The notes below the pieces were generated by a model, which was not told the DNA's origin, did not search any database, and saw only the letters and a program-made list of their open reading frames with translations. 64,000 nt of DNA from Chrysomallon squamiferum (Eukaryota > Mollusca > Gastropoda > Neomphalida > Peltospiridae). Shown piece by piece: positions 1-12,599 of the stretch; the stretch's first letter is position 1; the number at the start of each line of letters is the position of its first letter. Location of the stretch: assembly GCA_012295275.1 (NCBI GenBank), contig CM022669.1:9738489-9802488 (forward strand), read 5' to 3'. A program made the position numbers and the translations under genes.

Positions 1-3000
1 GAGGTACTCAGAATTGTAAATTTCAATAACTGGATGGCGAAAACAGTCTCACTGCAACTATCTCCATTTAGAAGAGATGCTGAGTTTGTAGTTCATCAAA
101 GTAAACTTTGAGCAGTATCACACAGTCAATATTAATATTCAACCTGATGAACATGGTCCATTTTTATATCTAGCTGCATACTTCGGTATATAAAAACATA
201 TATTAATTCGATTATGTTTGAAATGCAAGGACTCTTTAAACAAAAACGTGTAATAATTAAATTATTAATGAATAAACATGATAAATAATATTTAATACAA
301 ACCAGTAAATGTAGTTTATAACTTCAAACTTGGTCACACCTGTTACGCAACTAGGCGGTTAAACTCCACTCGCTATTTAGATGTCTGACCTGACCTAGCG
401 GATCTCGATCGATAAATCTAAAATGCAAGATGAATGGATGAAAACAAGTTTTTATTTATTTGCTCCTATCTTTATCTTTTTATTACTAAATATAACCGAT
501 CCTTGATACGTGCATTATTATTTACACAGCACTCTGCTGTCACAGATGATAATTATGAAGGACAAAAATCTTGAGCAAATGGCACATCTGGATGTACGTG
601 GCAATAATTAAAAGTTATTTAGAGCTGTCTCCCACCCGTTGAATGATCTAGCGAAAAGGACATTGACAGGTTATAAAATACTGACCAATGAACAAAGCAC
701 AACAAATCTGGACCCCTAACAAAACATTATTTTTTATTAATTTCTGTCAACAAAATCTATTTTTAAGGTCATGGCTATTGCACCAACAGTCGGATAAATA
801 AAATAATGGAAAACATAAAATATAAAAATATAACGACAGTAAAATAACTTAAAATTTACTTAATTAATAAAAAGTATACTAATGCACTTGAAAACTTTAG
901 AATAATTACTTCAGCAGCATTAAATTATTTAATTATTTAATTAAATAAAACAGAAACCTCTAGTCAGTATAATATCTTTAATATTAAATATGGACGATGA
1001 ACGGAGAGTTGACAAGCCATCGTTTTCATATTAGTTATTACGTATTTTATTTATTAATTAACGATAAATGACTTAGCAAGGATTATTAAGGCACTAATAG
1101 GTAATTCAGATTCGTATGAGTACTGCAGATTTTTAGAAATTAAGCGATCGCTAGAAAATGTGTGATCTTTACAAGAAGCTGTTACTAATGTTACCGACTT
1201 TCGGAACAATATTCACTTCTTTAAGCTTGAAGAGGAGTGATTATCTCCCTTACACCAGGAAAACTTTGGTATTTTATTATTATTATTATTATCATTATTT
1301 TAAATTTATTAATTATTTTATTTATTAATAAAGTAATACACTGTGTTATAATAGTAAAATTAATATATTAATAAAAATAATATGTTAAATATTTGTTTAA
1401 TATTTATTTGTTTTATTTATTTATTTTTGTTTATTTTGTTTGCTTCTCATATTAAAACTAGGCTGAATTATGAATTTAACTATGTAGTATATAGACAGTC
1501 TTCTCGACAAATGTTAAATAACAATATTTTTATTAACCCTGAATTAATATTTAATCAACAACAAATCAATATAAAATTAGTTTGATATTAATGGTCATTA
1601 GTTTATCAGTTATACAAGTTTATATAATAATAAGAAATGCTACTGAGGCAATCAAAACATTCCAGATATGCCAACACATTTATCATGATTCATAATTTTT
1701 AAATCATGTCAGAACCAGAAAGCATGCTACAAGCACCACAACCTAGATAAATATATTCTACTTTCAGTGCTTGTATAAACTGATAGGACATCTTTCCACA
1801 ATTAATGGGATATTCAGTGGCATATTCAAAACATTTTTTTTTTTTTTTTTTTTTTTTTGAAATCTGCTTTTTGTATTGTGTCATATATTGCTGAGAACAA
1901 TGCAGGTAAGGATAAAAACATGATAGTTCTTTTTTAATTATCAGCACTGGATTTCAGCAACATGTTTTCTCACTAACAGGCAAGTAGAGACCAGTCTTTA
2001 ATTAAACTGAACATTAGCTGGACAGTGAAAAAAACTGTTTGTTGAGGAGACCTAGATTATTAGAAAAACATCTGTAACCAGTACTCTACTCAAATGACTG
2101 ATTTTACAACACATCACAATGGGATAGATTTTCACAGAAAAAATAAAATACCAAAACATATCAATTTACATTTTTATTTACAAATAATTAAGAAAAAGGC
2201 ATTCTTCATAATAATACATATACACATTTTTTTTTTTTTTTTTATAAGGTTATACAGGAAGAAATTTTAATGAATTTCCTCTTTATTATTCTAGTAAATA
2301 ATTTAAAATGTACAAGTGAAATAATACTGCATGCAAATTTATAAAATCAAAGAAATCAATTTTAATGCCAAGATTCACAATTTCTTAAAATAACTGAGTA
2401 TAATTTACAAATACCATAAAATGGTAAAAATGAAAATGAGAAAAAAGAATAAAACTTTGTATTTATATTAAAATGTTTCTCACAGTCCAGTTACATATTG
2501 ATTGTACAGCAATATACTGATATGTCATTAATAAAATATTCTTAAAACATACATTTTTCTACTACTACATTTACAGTCACTACCACTACAACTACTGTTA
2601 AATTATCATACAGATAGACCTCTACTAATGATCAGTATCATAAAACAGAGAAGTTGGTGGGCAAAAAGAAATCTTTTTCTGTAACATTTACAATGTTTAT
2701 AATATCATTTACTTTTTTCTGTAACACCATATGTTTGTGTGTGTGTGTGTGTGTGTGTGCTTACATATATGTCTGTATGTGTGTGTACATAATGATACTA
2801 AGTACTCCATACTACGTTAAGTGACCTGCATTAAAATAATAATAATAATAATAAAATTAAAATAAAAAATAATAAAAAATAAATAAATTAAAATAATTCA
2901 CACAACCATCTTCATCCACTAGAAGAAAAAAATTTTAACAATAAAAATGTATAAAATCAAAATTATTTGTTATTCATGATTCCAGCACAAGCATTTTAAA

Positions 3001-3454
3001 TTTTGACAAGTAAATATATAAAATATTTAACATTTCTGATTAAAAGCTTACAGGATAATATATTGAAAATCAATAATAATCTGGAATGTAAGAAATTTAA
3101 AAAACATTTTACAACTCTTAAAAATAAAACACTGAACATACCAACAGAGTAATAAAATTTTGATTTCTTTGTTACTTTTGTAGATAAAATTTGGGAATAT
3201 ATTTCAAGAGATACTTTTTAATATCATTATCATCATTGTATTTGTACTCTTCTTATTATTATTATTCATAATTATCAGGGTATTTGTATTTTATTATTAT
3301 TTTTTTAATATCATTATCATTGTATTTTTCTTCTTATTTTTATTTTTATTTTTTGTGTAGCTAATTGTATTATAACCAGGTATAAAAATATGCCTACAAT
3401 TTGTTAAATAACTGTACTTAAAAATAGTAGTTATTTATGTGATTTATATATGAT
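1..3454. other. AT-rich intergenic / probable 3' UTR of the zinc-finger gene
   Basis: I see no credible coding exon here. The sequence is AT-rich, with homopolymer runs (T run about 1832-1858, T run 2227-2243), a (GT)n tract at about 2736-2759 and short (AAT)n and (TTA)n tracts at 2835-2855 and 3254-3270. The open frames at 1382-1585 (+) and 1699-1947 (-) are low complexity and are not supported as genes. The part nearest 3454 should contain the 3' UTR of the minus-strand zinc-finger gene, but I cannot place its polyadenylation site with confidence in sequence this A/T-rich. Confidence 0.6.
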
Positions 3455-6226
3455 TTAAACAAACTGAACAGACATATTCATAAAGCTGATATCAGCAGAA
3501 CCGGTGGTGTCCACCGAATCCTGGACAGTTCTGTTAGTGTTGTTGTTGTTGTTGTTGTGTATCATCATGTGTGATTCCAGCGTGTTACTCCACTGGTATC
3601 TCTTTCCACAGATGTGACACTCAAATGGCAGCTGGCCATTATGTTTCCTCATGTGCACATCATAGTTCACTTTCAAAGCAAACTGTCGACTGCAAAGAGA
3701 ACAGTTAAAAATTGTTTCTGCTGAATGTTTCTGTCTCAGGTGATTCTCCAGGAGGCCCATGGTTGGAAAGAGAGAGTCACATTGGTTACACCTGTGTGTG
3801 TTGTCACTAAAATGCTGTCTGATGTGATTGTTAAGTTGATTTTCATCATGGAATTGGTAACTGCAGAGACCACAGTTGAACAAACCTTTCTGTTCAGACA
3901 AATGAGTCTTCAAATGTTCTTCCAAAGGATTTGTCGCTGAGAACTGTTTCCCACACACTTTGCACCGGAATTTGTTGTCCGTTCCATGCTTTTCAAGATG
4001 GCGTCTGAAACTGCTGTTCTCTTCATATTCCTTGCCGCAGATGTCACATCTGTAAGGGTTAGAGTTGGAATGTTTGAACTTTATATGTCTGGTCAGTTTC
4101 CAGTCTGTGTTGAAAAACTTCTCACAGAGGTAACAGGAGTATGATTTGGACTTGTTGTGTGTGAACATGTGTCTAGTGAAGTTACTCTTCTGACCGTATC
4201 TTTTCCCACAGATTTCACAGCTCCACGGTTTCTCGCCAGTGTGAAGTCGAATGTGCTGAATGAGACCGGAGCTCTGTTTGAAAGCTCGACCACACATCTC
4301 ACATTTGAAAGGTCTCTCATTCGTGTGAGTCCTCATGTGCAGTCTGAGATTCGTGGTGAACTTGAATGTTTTGTTACAAATGTAGCAGACAAAAGGCTTC
4401 TCATGGGAATGAGTTTTTTCATGTTCTTTAACCCCTTTAGCAGTGGCCAGCACTTTTTCACAGATAGAACACTTGAACACTTCACTGCCTCGCTGTGAAC
4501 GCTTGATCTTCTCCATGTCTGAAATTGACTTTGGATCGTACATCCTGTAGCAGTGCTCACACTTGAAGGGTTTTTGAAGGCTGTAGTATTTCAGCTCTTT
4601 CTCACAGTTCACACACTGCAAAATGCGAGGCTTACGATGAGTTCGTTTGTGAATTAACATCTCAGTTTTACGCTGGAACGTCTTGTGACATTTTTGACAT
4701 TCCCACTTGAGAGGATTGTCCTCCGACTGAGTGCCTCTGTTGCATTTTGTTTTGATTCTCTTCGACTCAGAAATGCTGTGTCTCACTTTCTTCCTTTTTT
4801 TCTTGTCAAGTTTTTTCTTCACACAAATGCTGCAGGCATCAATGTACTCCAGAGTGTTGTCTTCTTTAACTTTAGCAATCACACACGTGATTTCACGTCC
4901 TTTCTTTGAGCACAGACCACACACTGACAAAGCTTTGTTCTTTGGAAATTTAACATTTGGTTTCATCTTGCTTTGTGAACTGGCAACAAGTGGTGCTTTA
5001 ACAGCTGGCTTATTAGAAGCGAAGAGTGCTGAGTTGTTTGTGTTCAGGTTGCTTTGTGTGATGTTAAATGAGGAAGACGTGTTGCATGCTTGTTGAAAGT
5101 GAACAGATATGGAAGAATTCTGATCTGACACACAGCTTCCTGGAGTGTGTGAATTACAATTTGATATTCCTAGAGGTTGAAAGTTTGAGTTAATTACATT
5201 ATTAGCAGCTGTCAGTTTGATTCCCGATTGTGACCCCTGTATCTGAGAACTGCTGGTATTGATGTACTGCACACGCTGCACATTTACAACTGTCCCTCCT
5301 GTACAACCACTGGATCCTGATGTTAAAGGTAGCGACATGTTTGAACTAGTTTTAACTTGCTCCTGATCTTCCATCAGCTTCCTTGCTTGTTCAGCCTTGA
5401 TCTTATCTGACTCAGTTTTACAACACTTGTCACATGTTGTTACATACAACACATTACTGCCTTCCATCTTTACCAAAATCTTTCTGTTTAACGTTGTTAA
5501 TGAGACATTGCAAATCTGACAAACTATTTTCTTTCCTTTTTTCATGTTTTTGGCAGGGTTTGGTTTGGCAGGTTTCATATTTTTTTTAGTGTTAGTGTCA
5601 GTGGCCAGCAGTTTCTCCACAATCATCTGACTTATTTTAACAGGGTCTTCTAAATCTGCTGCAGTTGAGCTTTTACCAGTGGGGACTGAAGTCTTATTGC
5701 CAACTTCGTTAGCAGTGTTTGGTGTGAAATAATTCTCAAACACATCACTGTACTGTCTCTGGAGAGGCTGTACTGATTTAATGTTGCTATTTTGAGGAAA
5801 ATTTCTGCTGTATCCAGGCATGTCCTGGTAAAATACTTGTCCAGAAATGGGCAGTGAGGTCATGGAGCAGCTTGGATTCTGATCATTCATGTTGGCGACC
5901 ATTAAAGGGTACGTCCTGTCAAATTCCTGGTTTATTATTCTGCTGGATAAAACTTGAGATGCATGGTCTGTAGGTTGTTGTTGTTCTTGCTGCTGCTGCT
6001 GCTGCTGTTGCTGTTGTTGCTGTGGATAATTTGTGACGACATCATGATTATTGGACACAGGGCCATTGGAAGTGCTGGTGTATACTGGACCAGTGGCTGT
6101 TATGTTAATAGGCAGAGCAGGTCCAATGTCTCCCTGCATTCGAACATAGCACTGAAGTTCTTTAGAATAAAAAAGTACAGATTCAGTTTCTCTGTTCTGC
6201 TGGCCTTCCATGATGATCTTATCCAT
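3455..6226 (-). CDS. C2H2 zinc-finger protein with poly-Q N-terminus
   Basis: Predicted nuclear DNA-binding protein of 923 residues. The reading frame continues 13 codons further upstream to 6265, but a splice acceptor (..ttacag) sits directly before the ATG at 6226, so I take MDKII as the start and the upstream codons as intron; at least one 5' UTR exon is then missing. The N-terminal half is low complexity and Ser/Asn/Gln-rich, with 12 consecutive Gln at residues 69-80 encoded by a CAG/CAA run. Two CxxC..CxxC modules (cores CQICN..CDKC and CGLC..CSIC) precede a strongly basic K/R stretch that could be a nuclear localisation signal. About twelve clear C2H2 fingers follow from roughly residue 500 to 890, plus one degenerate finger after the first; linkers such as HTGEKP are visible. 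The end is Asn-rich. No SCAN, KRAB or BTB domain is seen, and I cannot name an orthologue. DNA target and partners are unknown. Confidence 0.93.
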   Translation of the reverse strand: MDKIIMEGQQNRETESVLFYSKELQCYVRMQGDIGPALPINITATGPVYTSTSNGPVSNNHDVVTNYPQQQQQQQQQQQQEQQQPTDHASQVLSSRIINQEFDRTYPLMVANMNDQNPSCSMTSLPISGQVFYQDMPGYSRNFPQNSNIKSVQPLQRQYSDVFENYFTPNTANEVGNKTSVPTGKSSTAADLEDPVKISQMIVEKLLATDTNTKKNMKPAKPNPAKNMKKGKKIVCQICNVSLTTLNRKILVKMEGSNVLYVTTCDKCCKTESDKIKAEQARKLMEDQEQVKTSSNMSLPLTSGSSGCTGGTVVNVQRVQYINTSSSQIQGSQSGIKLTAANNVINSNFQPLGISNCNSHTPGSCVSDQNSSISVHFQQACNTSSSFNITQSNLNTNNSALFASNKPAVKAPLVASSQSKMKPNVKFPKNKALSVCGLCSKKGREITCVIAKVKEDNTLEYIDACSICVKKKLDKKKRKKVRHSISESKRIKTKCNRGTQSEDNPLKWECQKCHKTFQRKTEMLIHKRTHRKPRILQCVNCEKELKYYSLQKPFKCEHCYRMYDPKSISDMEKIKRSQRGSEVFKCSICEKVLATAKGVKEHEKTHSHEKPFVCYICNKTFKFTTNLRLHMRTHTNERPFKCEMCGRAFKQSSGLIQHIRLHTGEKPWSCEICGKRYGQKSNFTRHMFTHNKSKSYSCYLCEKFFNTDWKLTRHIKFKHSNSNPYRCDICGKEYEENSSFRRHLEKHGTDNKFRCKVCGKQFSATNPLEEHLKTHLSEQKGLFNCGLCSYQFHDENQLNNHIRQHFSDNTHRCNQCDSLFPTMGLLENHLRQKHSAETIFNCSLCSRQFALKVNYDVHMRKHNGQLPFECHICGKRYQWSNTLESHMMIHNNNNNNTNRTVQDSVDTTGSADISFMNMSVQFV
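5979..6021 (-). repeat. CAG/CAA repeat coding for poly-Gln
   Basis: An in-frame triplet run inside the zinc-finger gene encodes 12 Gln, one Glu, then three more Gln. The run mixes CAG and CAA codons, which slows slippage. It lies in the disordered N-terminal region and could vary in length between alleles. Confidence 0.85.
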
Positions 6227-7931
6227 CTGTAATGCAATGAAAGTCTTTAGAATATTTAACACCAAGATGGTCTAATTCACAGAAAATAAATAAGATACCA
6301 GTGAGTAATGTTGAAGTTTTTAAAATATGTTAAAAAATTAAGAGACATACTTGTGAATTTGCTAAATATGATTTCTGTGGACTGGACTAAATATTCAGCC
6401 AATGATACATCTTATACACTATCTATCATAATGTGATCCAAACCCTTTTCTTATTACTTTTGAGACAAACCAGTCTCCACCTTCTATTAACTGGTTTAAT
6501 AATATAATTTATATATCAACACATTTCAAGACATATAGATATATAGAATTATTTGGTGTTAAACAGAGGATTTTTGTACAATAGTGATACGAAAAAATGT
6601 AATCTTCTAATTATTCTGTTCTATTTATGTTAATCTTATCAAATTGTATTTAAAAAAAAATAATACTTTGGTTATGCATTTTTGATAAACCATTATGGAT
6701 ACATGGCTGAACACAACATATTCTTCTTTTAAAATGAAAATTTTCACATTTAATTTGTGATAGTTAATAAATAAATAAATTATAATGATATATTCATTTA
6801 AATAATAAAGACACACCAAATAATATGTAGACCAGTTAGAGTCAAAAGCTCTATGGATATTGTAATATTTAATCTCAAATTTATAAAATGTTTAATGAAG
6901 TGAAAAAACAATAAACAAAAATACTGGGACAAAACAAAAACTGTAGCTCAGAACTTCAGTATTCATTACTGACAGCTAGTTGACTAAATATGCATTCATT
7001 TTACTAACCTGTTAAACAATTAATTTAATCCTGATTCCTGTAATTTGTGTCCCAAAAGACTGGGACAAATTATACTGAGACATACTTGAAGATTAAAACC
7101 AAAGTACTGAAAAAGAAAAAAGTCATGGTACAGTTCTAACTACAGAACAATAAACCAGTTTATATATAATAATTAAATACAGTCAGGATGTTATCTAATT
7201 AATTATTAATTAATCAACTTTATCATGTATCTGTTTCTCTATGCATTAACCTATAAACTTGTACAATCATTAAATATTATAAATATAATTATTATTATGC
7301 TTTAGCATTAAATTATAAATATGATCTGTCATGGCAGCTTTTGAAGCAATGAAGTGGTTTAAGATTAAAAATAAAGAAAACTCTATCGGATTTTTATTTT
7401 ATCTATTTTCTATTTTATTCTTTATTTTATTCTTTATTTTATTTAAACAATCCCTATGACAACGGGATACTGTATTCTACAAATACACTTATTAATACGT
7501 AAAAATCGAACAACAACAAAAAATATATATGATAATTAATAGTTCAATAAGTTAATACCATCATTCACAGCTGCTATTTTTCATTATAAATAATAAACTA
7601 TTAGCATATACCCATGAGCTGCGTACAGTTATATTTATTAGGATGCATTATGATCTAAGTGATTATTAAATAAACAAAATTAGGTTGTGTCTTACTTCAA
7701 ATAATTTTCATTATATTTATAATCATAATCGATAATGTCAAAAATGAAAAAGTATTGTACTTTTTGTAGTTATTAAAAAAAGAAAAAAGAAAAAATATTA
7801 AAAAATGGTTTTAATATAACATGATCGATAACAAATAATATAAAATAAAATAAAATACAAAATCAAGTTAATTACCCAACACGTCTGAAACAAACACCTG
7901 ATTACATTTAGCTTTGTAGACTTGGAAGAAT

Positions 7932-7940
7932 ACCGGAAGC
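7932..7940 (+). promoter_or_regulatory. ETS-type site, possible zinc-finger gene promoter
   Basis: The nine bases ACCGGAAGC match the classical ETS/GABP consensus. They lie about 1.7 kb upstream of the zinc-finger start codon, in one of the few non-repetitive stretches of this interval. A minus-strand promoter with a short first exon here is plausible but unproven; a single short match can be chance. Confidence 0.2.
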
Positions 7941-8723
7941 TATAATACAAAATATACCAGTTTCCAATCTGTGAGAAACGAAAAACAGTCGATTAGGGTC
8001 TAACCTAAAAGTGGGTTTTTTTTTATTTTTTTTATTATTTTTTTTTTTTTTTTTTTTAAATTAGCGTTTTGACCCGGAATCAGTTCGATATTGGTTCTGA
8101 ACTATAATATAATATTATAATTTATTATTATTTTTTTTTTATCAATAATAATAATAATAATAACAGTAACAATAACAACAGCAGCAGCAACAAAAACAGC
8201 AACAAACAAACAAACAAATAACCAACTAAATAAATAAATAATGAAAATGAGAATGATTATGATGATGATGAAATATAAACAATAATATTTATTTATTTAT
8301 TTATTTATTATTTTCCTAATGTCATACGAAAATTTTAATTTTTCGACACAAACAGTGAAACAGGTAAGACAAATATGCAAAATGTAATATAAAATCAAAT
8401 TATTAAAAAGTTTGAATATCCTAGCTGGTATCTTACTATTGTTCTGTATTATACATTTGTTTTGTTTGTTTTTTGTGTTTTTTTTAGATACTTTAGTACT
8501 TTATATATTTTTAAGAATTTTTAAAATATATTTTGCTTGTTGGTATGAATATATTCATAAACAACTGTATCTTCTTTTCACAACTTTTATGTAGGTAATA
8601 AAATATCGATTGTTTTCTGCAAATAATATTGCTGTTTAGATAAAGCCGTCATAAAATGACAGACTGTAGAATGAATTGTGTTTAGTTATCATTCATTCAT
8701 TCATTCATTCATACATACATATA

Positions 8724-8758
<35 letters not shown>

Positions 8759-8825
8759 GTAGATAGACAGATAGATAGTCTAATATACATTTACAAAATG
8801 ATCTGTTGAAACTGTTTTATTTATA

Positions 8826-8881
<56 letters not shown>

Positions 8882-9009
8882 GCTGTTGTTGCTGTTGCTG
8901 TTGTTGTTATATAATAGTATTTGAACTGTCATTTGCAGCCATTAATATGCTGTTGCTCTCTCGAAACCTCGGCGTGTTACTTTTTGTCCGCCACGTGTTA
9001 CTTTTTGCA

Positions 9010-9048
<39 letters not shown>

Positions 9049-9307
9049 TCAAACGCAAACCTACCCAAACACACTCCATAACACTTATCAAAGACATTTG
9101 TTATTAATAACGCTTACGGCGAAAAGCGCTTTGATCCTGAATATCTACAAAAATCTGTCAAGAAGCCAGCACATCTGCGTTTTGTATTTTCTCTACAAAA
9201 TTTATTTCTTGTATATTTTACACAGTTTTCATCAGCCGAAATAAATTATATTTAATAACAATAAAAAAATAATAATTAGAAAAATCCAGATTAATTTCAT
9301 TTTTTAC

Positions 9308-9359
<52 letters not shown>

Positions 9360-9961
9360 GTCGTGGTTATTGTTACTGTTATTGCTACTGTTATTATAAA
9401 TTTATTATCAGAAAGAAAGCAAGAAAAGTTAAGTGTAAATTTACTGGTGATATAGTATATTTCATAGCTCGTATTAATAAATAAACAAACAAACAAACAA
9501 ACAAACAAACAAACAAATTTCCAATCTTGATTATTACAACATTTTTATTTAGTGGAATTTTTTTTATTATTATTTTTTTTTTTTTTCTAACTTGAAAATT
9601 CACACTAGCTAATTAAAAATGTATTTAATAAAAAGTAACATGAAATTTATTTAAAATATGTCGCAGAATATTTATATGTTTATAGGGAATCCTCTTGAAC
9701 AGCACCAATTTTTTTTTACAAGAGATGACTACTAAGAATAGGACATGTAAATGATGATGATGGTAATTAAACAATTGTGGGAACTGGGTTTGTTTGTTTG
9801 TTCACGACGGAAGAATATTTTAACTATTTATTAACTTTTTAGAAATGTAATTCTAAATGATTGTTTTGTTTTATTTTATTATATTTTACCTTTATTTCAT
9901 GAATTTACTTACTTACTTAGTTTCTTAATTAATGTATTAATTATCTCATTAATTTATTTAT

Positions 9962-9962
9962 T

Positions 9963-10008
<46 letters not shown>

Positions 10009-10076
10009 TACACACACACACACACACATATACCATTATATACACACAGTATACATGCACACTAACACAAACACCT

Positions 10077-10133
<57 letters not shown>
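9962..10133. repeat. (AC)n microsatellite block
   Basis: Two long CA dinucleotide runs are separated by about 50 bases of imperfect CA-rich sequence. The block sits just outside the downstream edge of the segmental duplication that contains LicD copy A. Confidence 0.95.
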
Positions 10134-10293
10134 GATCACAGATTTTTCTAATTAATTATGCTTACAGTGGTGATCGTTTTGATGTACACATTTTTTTGTC
10201 AAAACGCCAAGCTATTTGCTTCTTATTTCTTTTCCACGCTTTTCATATCTGGCACATGATTTGAATTATAATGCATTTATTATGGAATATTAA

Positions 10294-10333
<40 letters not shown>

Positions 10334-10448
10334 TTTCAGTAAATTAAAAATATAAATAAATAAATAAATAAAAACAGCAGTATTAAATATTTATTAGCAT
10401 GAATCTGTTATCTGCTTCAGCATCAGCTTTAGGAATATCATAATCACG

Positions 10449-11386
10449 TCAACGTTGTTGTCGGGTTTTATAATTATATCTTCGTTCTCTTGGAATTCGT
10501 CTTTTTTTTCTGTTTGTTTTCACTATTAATATATTATTAGATTGTTTAACCGAGTGTTTCACTTTATTTTCTGATGCTGAATCTGGGCGCATTGCTTGTT
10601 TGACAAACGGATACCGATCTTCCAGAAGATAACACGGAACAGTTTTAATCAGATTCCCGGGTACCTCCAGTTCACGTCTGTGATCGTAATGGTTCGATTT
10701 ACACATTCGAATATTGAGGTGGACAGAAAGAAACGCTTTGGAGTCTCTGGGAACAGGTAATGACATATTTAAAAATGGCCCTGTTGTCAAAGGAAAGGTT
10801 ATGGACTTTTTAAAGCAGAGACTACCTTGCCAAATATGAGTTGCGTTTTCTTGATAAAAGAATACATCAATAAACGGCCATTTCCATGCTCTAGTTTCTA
10901 TCGGTTCAGAAAGTTTGGAATAAAACTTCCAGCACACACCGAGCGACCGGTCCAGATAGAAGTCCGGCTTGAGAGAACTGAGAACACTAAACAAATGTTT
11001 CTGCTGCTGTTTTGGAACAAGAATATCGACGTCATCGTCCCAGGGAATAATTCCGTGATGGCGGTAAGATCCTAGAAGACTTCCGGAGTACAGGAAGAAT
11101 GTAATATTGGCCCGTTCCATCTCTGAGGCAAATCGTTTTGTTATCAACTGGAAAATTTCTACCTCGCCGTCTGTTATCCTTCTAGTAAATATCTCATCCA
11201 GCAAGTATATGTCTTTTCATTAGTTGTCCTTGTGGTAAAGAACTTACCAAGTAAGTACATGTCATTTTTATTATACACGTTACTGAAAAACAGTTCATAC
11301 GCCAAACACCAAATGGCTGACGTAAACAGAATAAGGCAGAATACTGTTTTTTTTAGGTTTTTTTGTAAACTCGGTGTTTCTGTCAT
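10449..11386 (-). pseudogene. LicD-family transferase, copy A, with one frameshift
   Basis: LicD/fukutin-type nucleotidyltransferase-fold protein. The frame opening at 11386 encodes a short cytosolic tail, one membrane anchor (about residues 15-32) and the start of the stem. The remaining 251 codons (11204-10449) lie in another frame and hold the whole catalytic region, with the LYSGSLLGSYRHHGI motif followed by PWDDDVDI, whose acidic residues are the expected metal-binding and catalytic site. Alignment with intact copy E shows one base missing at about 11211-11224, in an A-rich stretch of the stem; restoring frame there would join both parts. As written, the gene gives either a 70-residue stub or, from an internal ATG at 11204, a version without an anchor. 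A sequencing or assembly indel is a real alternative to a true pseudogene. Outside the shift it is very similar to copy E, differing mainly in the last residues and in having fewer stem repeats. Confidence 0.85.
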
Positions 11387-11639
11387 TTTATGTTTAAAGG
11401 TTATGCGTTAATCTTCTTTCTTCTTTTGAGATCTCCGTCTGCATTGTCTCTGTAATAAATTGAACTAAGTAGGTAAATAAATAAACATATGTATATAATG
11501 AATGTGATGTTGATAATGATGATAATGCTGATGACAATAATGATAATAATCAATATATAAATAGTGATGAATATAGTGAAGAGAATGACAACAACATTAA
11601 CAATAACAGTAAAACTAAAAGTATAGAACAGTCTAGTAT

Positions 11640-12420
11640 AGAATATGCAGTGATGTGCAATGTAGTATAGTATAGTGTAGTATAATGTAATATATATATA
11701 TATATATATATAGTTTAATATATATGTAATGTTGTGCAGTCTGGTAAGTAATATAGTGCAATATAGTACAAGTAGTGATGTGTTTGAGCTTAATACAACA
11801 GTATGGTATAGTTTAGTGTGGCATAGCATGGTATAAGTAATGTAGTATATATAGCTTACTGCATGTAGTACCATGTAATACAGTATTATAGTCGAGTACA
11901 GCATAGTAAAAGTAGTGTATAATATATACTGCTGTATGCTTTATATAGTGTAGTGTAATACAGTTTGGTGTAGTATAGTACAGTGTAAAATAATGCATGT
12001 AATATAGTGTATATGTATGTAGTGTAGTGTAATGTTGTGAGTGTTGTGTAGTATTATACAGTGTATATAATGTATGTAGTAAAGTGTAGTGTAATGTTGT
12101 ATAGTATAATATATCATGTAATGTTGTGCAGTATTATAGTGTATATAATGTATGTTATAAAGAGTTGTGTAATATAATCTGTAGTATTATAGTTTAGTGA
12201 AACGTAGTGAGTGTTGTGTAGTATTATATATATAATGTATGTAGCATAGTATAGTGTAATGTGTTATATTATATAGTGTACTGTAATGTAGTGAGTTGTG
12301 TAATATTATACAGTGTATATAATGTATGTAGTATAGTACAGTGTAATATTGTGTAGTATTATACAGTGTACATAATGTATATAGTATAGTGTAACATAAT
12401 TTAGTGAGTGTTGTGTAGAC
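11640..12420. repeat. TAGTG/TAATG-rich tandem array upstream of LicD copy A
   Basis: About 780 bases consist of irregular repeats of 5-10 base words such as tgtagtg, tataatg and gtatt. Larger units recur every 80-90 bases (gtgttgtgtagtattata near 12040, 12210 and 12405). It includes a (TA)n run at 11690-11712. A related array lies at the matching place upstream of LicD copy E. Long open frames across it are artefacts of the repeat. Confidence 0.9.
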
Positions 12421-12429
12421 ATAAAAATT

Positions 12430-12560
12430 GATCCGCTTCCAGTTATCAGGAGCATTGTGACTGCAGCTCCATTGTGACTGCATTGTTAGTGTTATTATGT
12501 TCGAGGTCACAACAAGCAGTGATTCTTACATTAACCCTACTGAAAACACTGACTGATAAA
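12430..12560. promoter_or_regulatory. Conserved block upstream of LicD copy A (matches 33055-33170)
   Basis: Within the otherwise diverged segmental duplication, this segment is almost identical to the one upstream of copy E. The best-conserved part reads gcagtgattcttacattaa, then ccctactgaaaacact, then ataaagcgtaat. On the minus strand it contains AATGTAAGAATC, which fits a splice donor, so it may be the LicD first exon and promoter. That role is inference. Confidence 0.4.
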
Positions 12561-12599
12561 GCGTAATGTAGTTCAGTGCGCTGTAGCTAGTGTAGCGAG

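Larger units (their letters stand above)
6266..10448. other. Intergenic region upstream of the zinc-finger gene
   Basis: No coding exon is recognised. The region holds poly-T/A runs (about 8019-8057), tetranucleotide CATT and CATA runs near 8690-8755, a (TTA)n tract 8820-8880 followed by TGT/TGC triplets, (AC)n at 9010-9044, (TTA)n 9309-9360, an AAAC run at 9480-9515, long (AC)n blocks at 9965-10030 and 10077-10124, and (AAT)n 10291-10331. Upstream exons and the promoter of the minus-strand zinc-finger gene should lie somewhere in this interval. Confidence 0.6.

Noticed and set aside
4157-5096. Plus-strand frames inside the zinc-finger gene
   Set aside because: Antisense shadows of the finger array.
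6227-6265. Thirteen extra N-terminal codons of the zinc-finger frame
   Set aside because: They lie before a clear splice acceptor (ttacag) and read like intron; the ATG right after the acceptor has a better claim.
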